From assembly GCA_902768125.1 (NCBI GenBank), contig CACXKA010000008.1:1-64000 (forward strand): a stretch of DNA of 64,000 nucleotides, written 5' to 3'. Shown in pieces: positions 62,756 to 64,000 of this stretch. The stretch comes from an uncultured Bacteroidales bacterium. Its GTDB lineage: Bacteria > Bacteroidota > Bacteroidia > Bacteroidales > Bacteroidaceae. Each line of letters opens with the position of its first letter. Position 1 is the stretch's first letter. The notes beneath the pieces are model-generated. The model ran no database searches. It saw only the letters and a program-made list of their open reading frames with translations, and was not told the origin of the DNA. The translations under genes and the position numbers were made by a program.

Positions 62756-64000
62756 ATGGCAAAGAATACTTCGCTCCAGAATGTGCAGGAAATTGTAATG
62801 GCGACTTCGGATAAAACAGAGCTGACACACAAGGCTGCAATGTTAAAAGAAGGCACTCTCCGAAAGATTGCCCCAAAGGTTTACACGACTAATATGGATG
62901 AAGCTCCAGAGACTATTATAAAGAGAAATCTGTTTTATGTGTTGGGACAATTATATCCACATGCGGTCATAAGCCATCGTTCAGCCTACGAACTGAAGCC
63001 TACTGCTGACGGCGATATATTTCTAACATATACATACACCAAGAATGTCTCTTTACCTGGTGTCACCGTCCACTTGATGCAGGGACCAATGGGAACACCA
63101 CATGATATGCCTTTCATTAAGAATCTTTATATTTCCAGTGCAGAACGCAGAGCACTTGAAAACCTACAGAAAGGTCGTGCCCGCAACAGCGTGTCCAAGT
63201 GTTTACCTCGGACTTATATAGAAGAAATGCTGGAACGCATACTTCAAGTAAATGGTGAGACGGGATTAAACACCTTCCGTGACAAAGCACGAAATATTGC
63301 TACCGAGTTAGGCATGGATGCTGAGTTTGATGTCCTCAATGCTATAATAGGAGCCCTTCTTTCTACTAAGCCATCTGGAGTCCTCTCCTCTGCAAGTGCT
63401 ATAGCAAGAGCAAAAGGTGAACCTTTTGACGATGGGAGGGTGAAGTTATTCAAAACATTATTTGAAACACTTCATGGAGAGCAATTTCCATTCATTGATG
63501 AACCGAATGTGGAGAATGCAGCATTCCGCAATTTCGCTTTCTTTGAAAGTTACTTCTCCAATTATATAGAGGGTACGGAATTTGAGATAGAAGATGCCAG
63601 ACAAATCATTGAAACAGGTCAGCCCATGCCTGCACGTAATGCAGACTCACACGATGTGCTTGGAACCTTCCAATTGGTGGCCAGTCGAAGGGAAATGCGC
63701 CGCACACCATCATCCTCTGACGAATTGATAGAATTATTACAGGATCGTCACCGTATCATGATGGCTGCGCGTCCTGACAAGGAGCCAGGAATGTTCAAAA
63801 TGCAAAACAACCATGCAGGAGACACGCATTTTGTAGATTGTACCCTCGTTAGAGGCACCCTACAGAAAGGATATGAATACTATCAGGCACTGGAGCATCC
63901 TTTTGCCCGGTCACTCTTCATGCTTTTCATGGTGAGCGAAGTTCATCCTTTCAACGACGGTAATGGAAGAATATCGCGCGTTATGATGAATGCTGAACTG
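62756..64000 (+). CDS. Fic-domain protein with AbiEi-like N-terminal half (cut by window end)
   Basis: 415 codons from ATG 62756 with no stop before the edge. Residues 1-215 look like an AbiEi-type antitoxin/transcription regulator: a helical start, GTLRKIAPKVYTT, then PHAVISHRSAYEL (about 68-80), PGVTVHL and ISSAERRALENL. Residues 255-415 are a Fic domain: the inhibitory motif S-x-x-x-E-G (SNYIEG, 268-273) precedes the catalytic HPFNDGNGRISR (397-408), a full active motif. Fic enzymes transfer AMP or another nucleotide to protein hydroxyls; the inhibitory helix on the same chain marks a self-inhibited class II enzyme. The fusion joins two toxin-antitoxin-type modules in one protein. Next to a tRNA cluster, so it is probably accessory DNA. 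Confidence 0.85.
   Translation, partial: MAKNTSLQNVQEIVMATSDKTELTHKAAMLKEGTLRKIAPKVYTTNMDEAPETIIKRNLFYVLGQLYPHAVISHRSAYELKPTADGDIFLTYTYTKNVSLPGVTVHLMQGPMGTPHDMPFIKNLYISSAERRALENLQKGRARNSVSKCLPRTYIEEMLERILQVNGETGLNTFRDKARNIATELGMDAEFDVLNAIIGALLSTKPSGVLSSASAIARAKGEPFDDGRVKLFKTLFETLHGEQFPFIDEPNVENAAFRNFAFFESYFSNYIEGTEFEIEDARQIIETGQPMPARNADSHDVLGTFQLVASRREMRRTPSSSDELIELLQDRHRIMMAARPDKEPGMFKMQNNHAGDTHFVDCTLVRGTLQKGYEYYQALEHPFARSLFMLFMVSEVHPFNDGNGRISRVMMNAEL

Overview
The window looks like a chromosomal segment from a Bacteroidales bacterium, most likely of the Prevotella group. Three things point there. Promoters match the Bacteroidetes consensus TTTG-N19-TAnnTTTG again and again. Many proteins are typical of the phylum: a Rho with a long charged N-terminal insertion, an omega-like Rpb6 protein, a DUF4293 membrane protein, a long NusB, a PUR-alpha-like protein, a Wzi-like barrel, an orphan smalltalk protein, and lipoproteins with SCSxDDD-type signals. 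Secreted proteins carry Por/T9SS-like tails. No plasmid or phage structural genes are visible.

Layout. 1-8 kb: lipoproteins, a large three-repeat secreted protein with odd Met/Gly loops, a short YgjP-like metallopeptidase and a HAD-type lipoprotein. 8-13.4 kb: a secreted alpha/beta hydrolase, an orphan FecE-like ATPase, a CbiK-like exported protein without recognisable metal-binding histidines, an ABC-F protein and EngB. 13.4-23.5 kb: housekeeping genes (rho, asnS, a RsuA/RluB-type pseudouridine synthase with an RGG/GGYQQR-rich tail, purB, ftsB/divIC, recF, DciA-like DUF721). 23.5-28.3 kb: a GDSL esterase, a decayed HU-like/smalltalk cassette in a gene-poor stretch, a CNNM/CBS protein and upp.

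28.6-49.7 kb is dominated by surface polysaccharide genes, interrupted by zapA, rny and small genes. One arm runs rightward: a WcaJ-type initiating transferase, then Wzi, a lipoprotein, a WecA-like transferase and two GT2 enzymes. The other arm runs leftward as a tightly overlapping operon: a short PglC-like transferase, Wza, UDP-galactopyranose mutase, Wzz, a Wzy-like polymerase, a Wzx flippase, a beta-helix protein, a glycosyltransferase and a propeller-like protein. The arms converge on a 22-bp-period tandem repeat. Together they could make, flip, polymerise and export a polysaccharide that probably contains galactofuranose.

49.9-61.2 kb returns to conserved housekeeping genes: pepT; rplY-pth-S4; a PUR-alpha protein; nusB-yajC-ybbR-coaE-DUF5606; uvrB; bamD-rpoZ-DUF4293. 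Five tRNA genes follow (three identical tRNA-Gly and two tRNA-Leu). Then come 800 gene-free bases with hairpin repeats, and a Fic protein, cut by the window edge, whose N-terminal half resembles AbiEi-type antitoxins. The last segment is the most likely accessory DNA.

The strongest leads are the AbiEi-like/Fic fusion, the HU/smalltalk relic, the Met/Gly-rich loops in two secreted proteins, the structured zapA-rny spacer, the rplY leader fold, and a promoter-bearing repeat found three times. All family assignments come from reading motifs; no database search was run.
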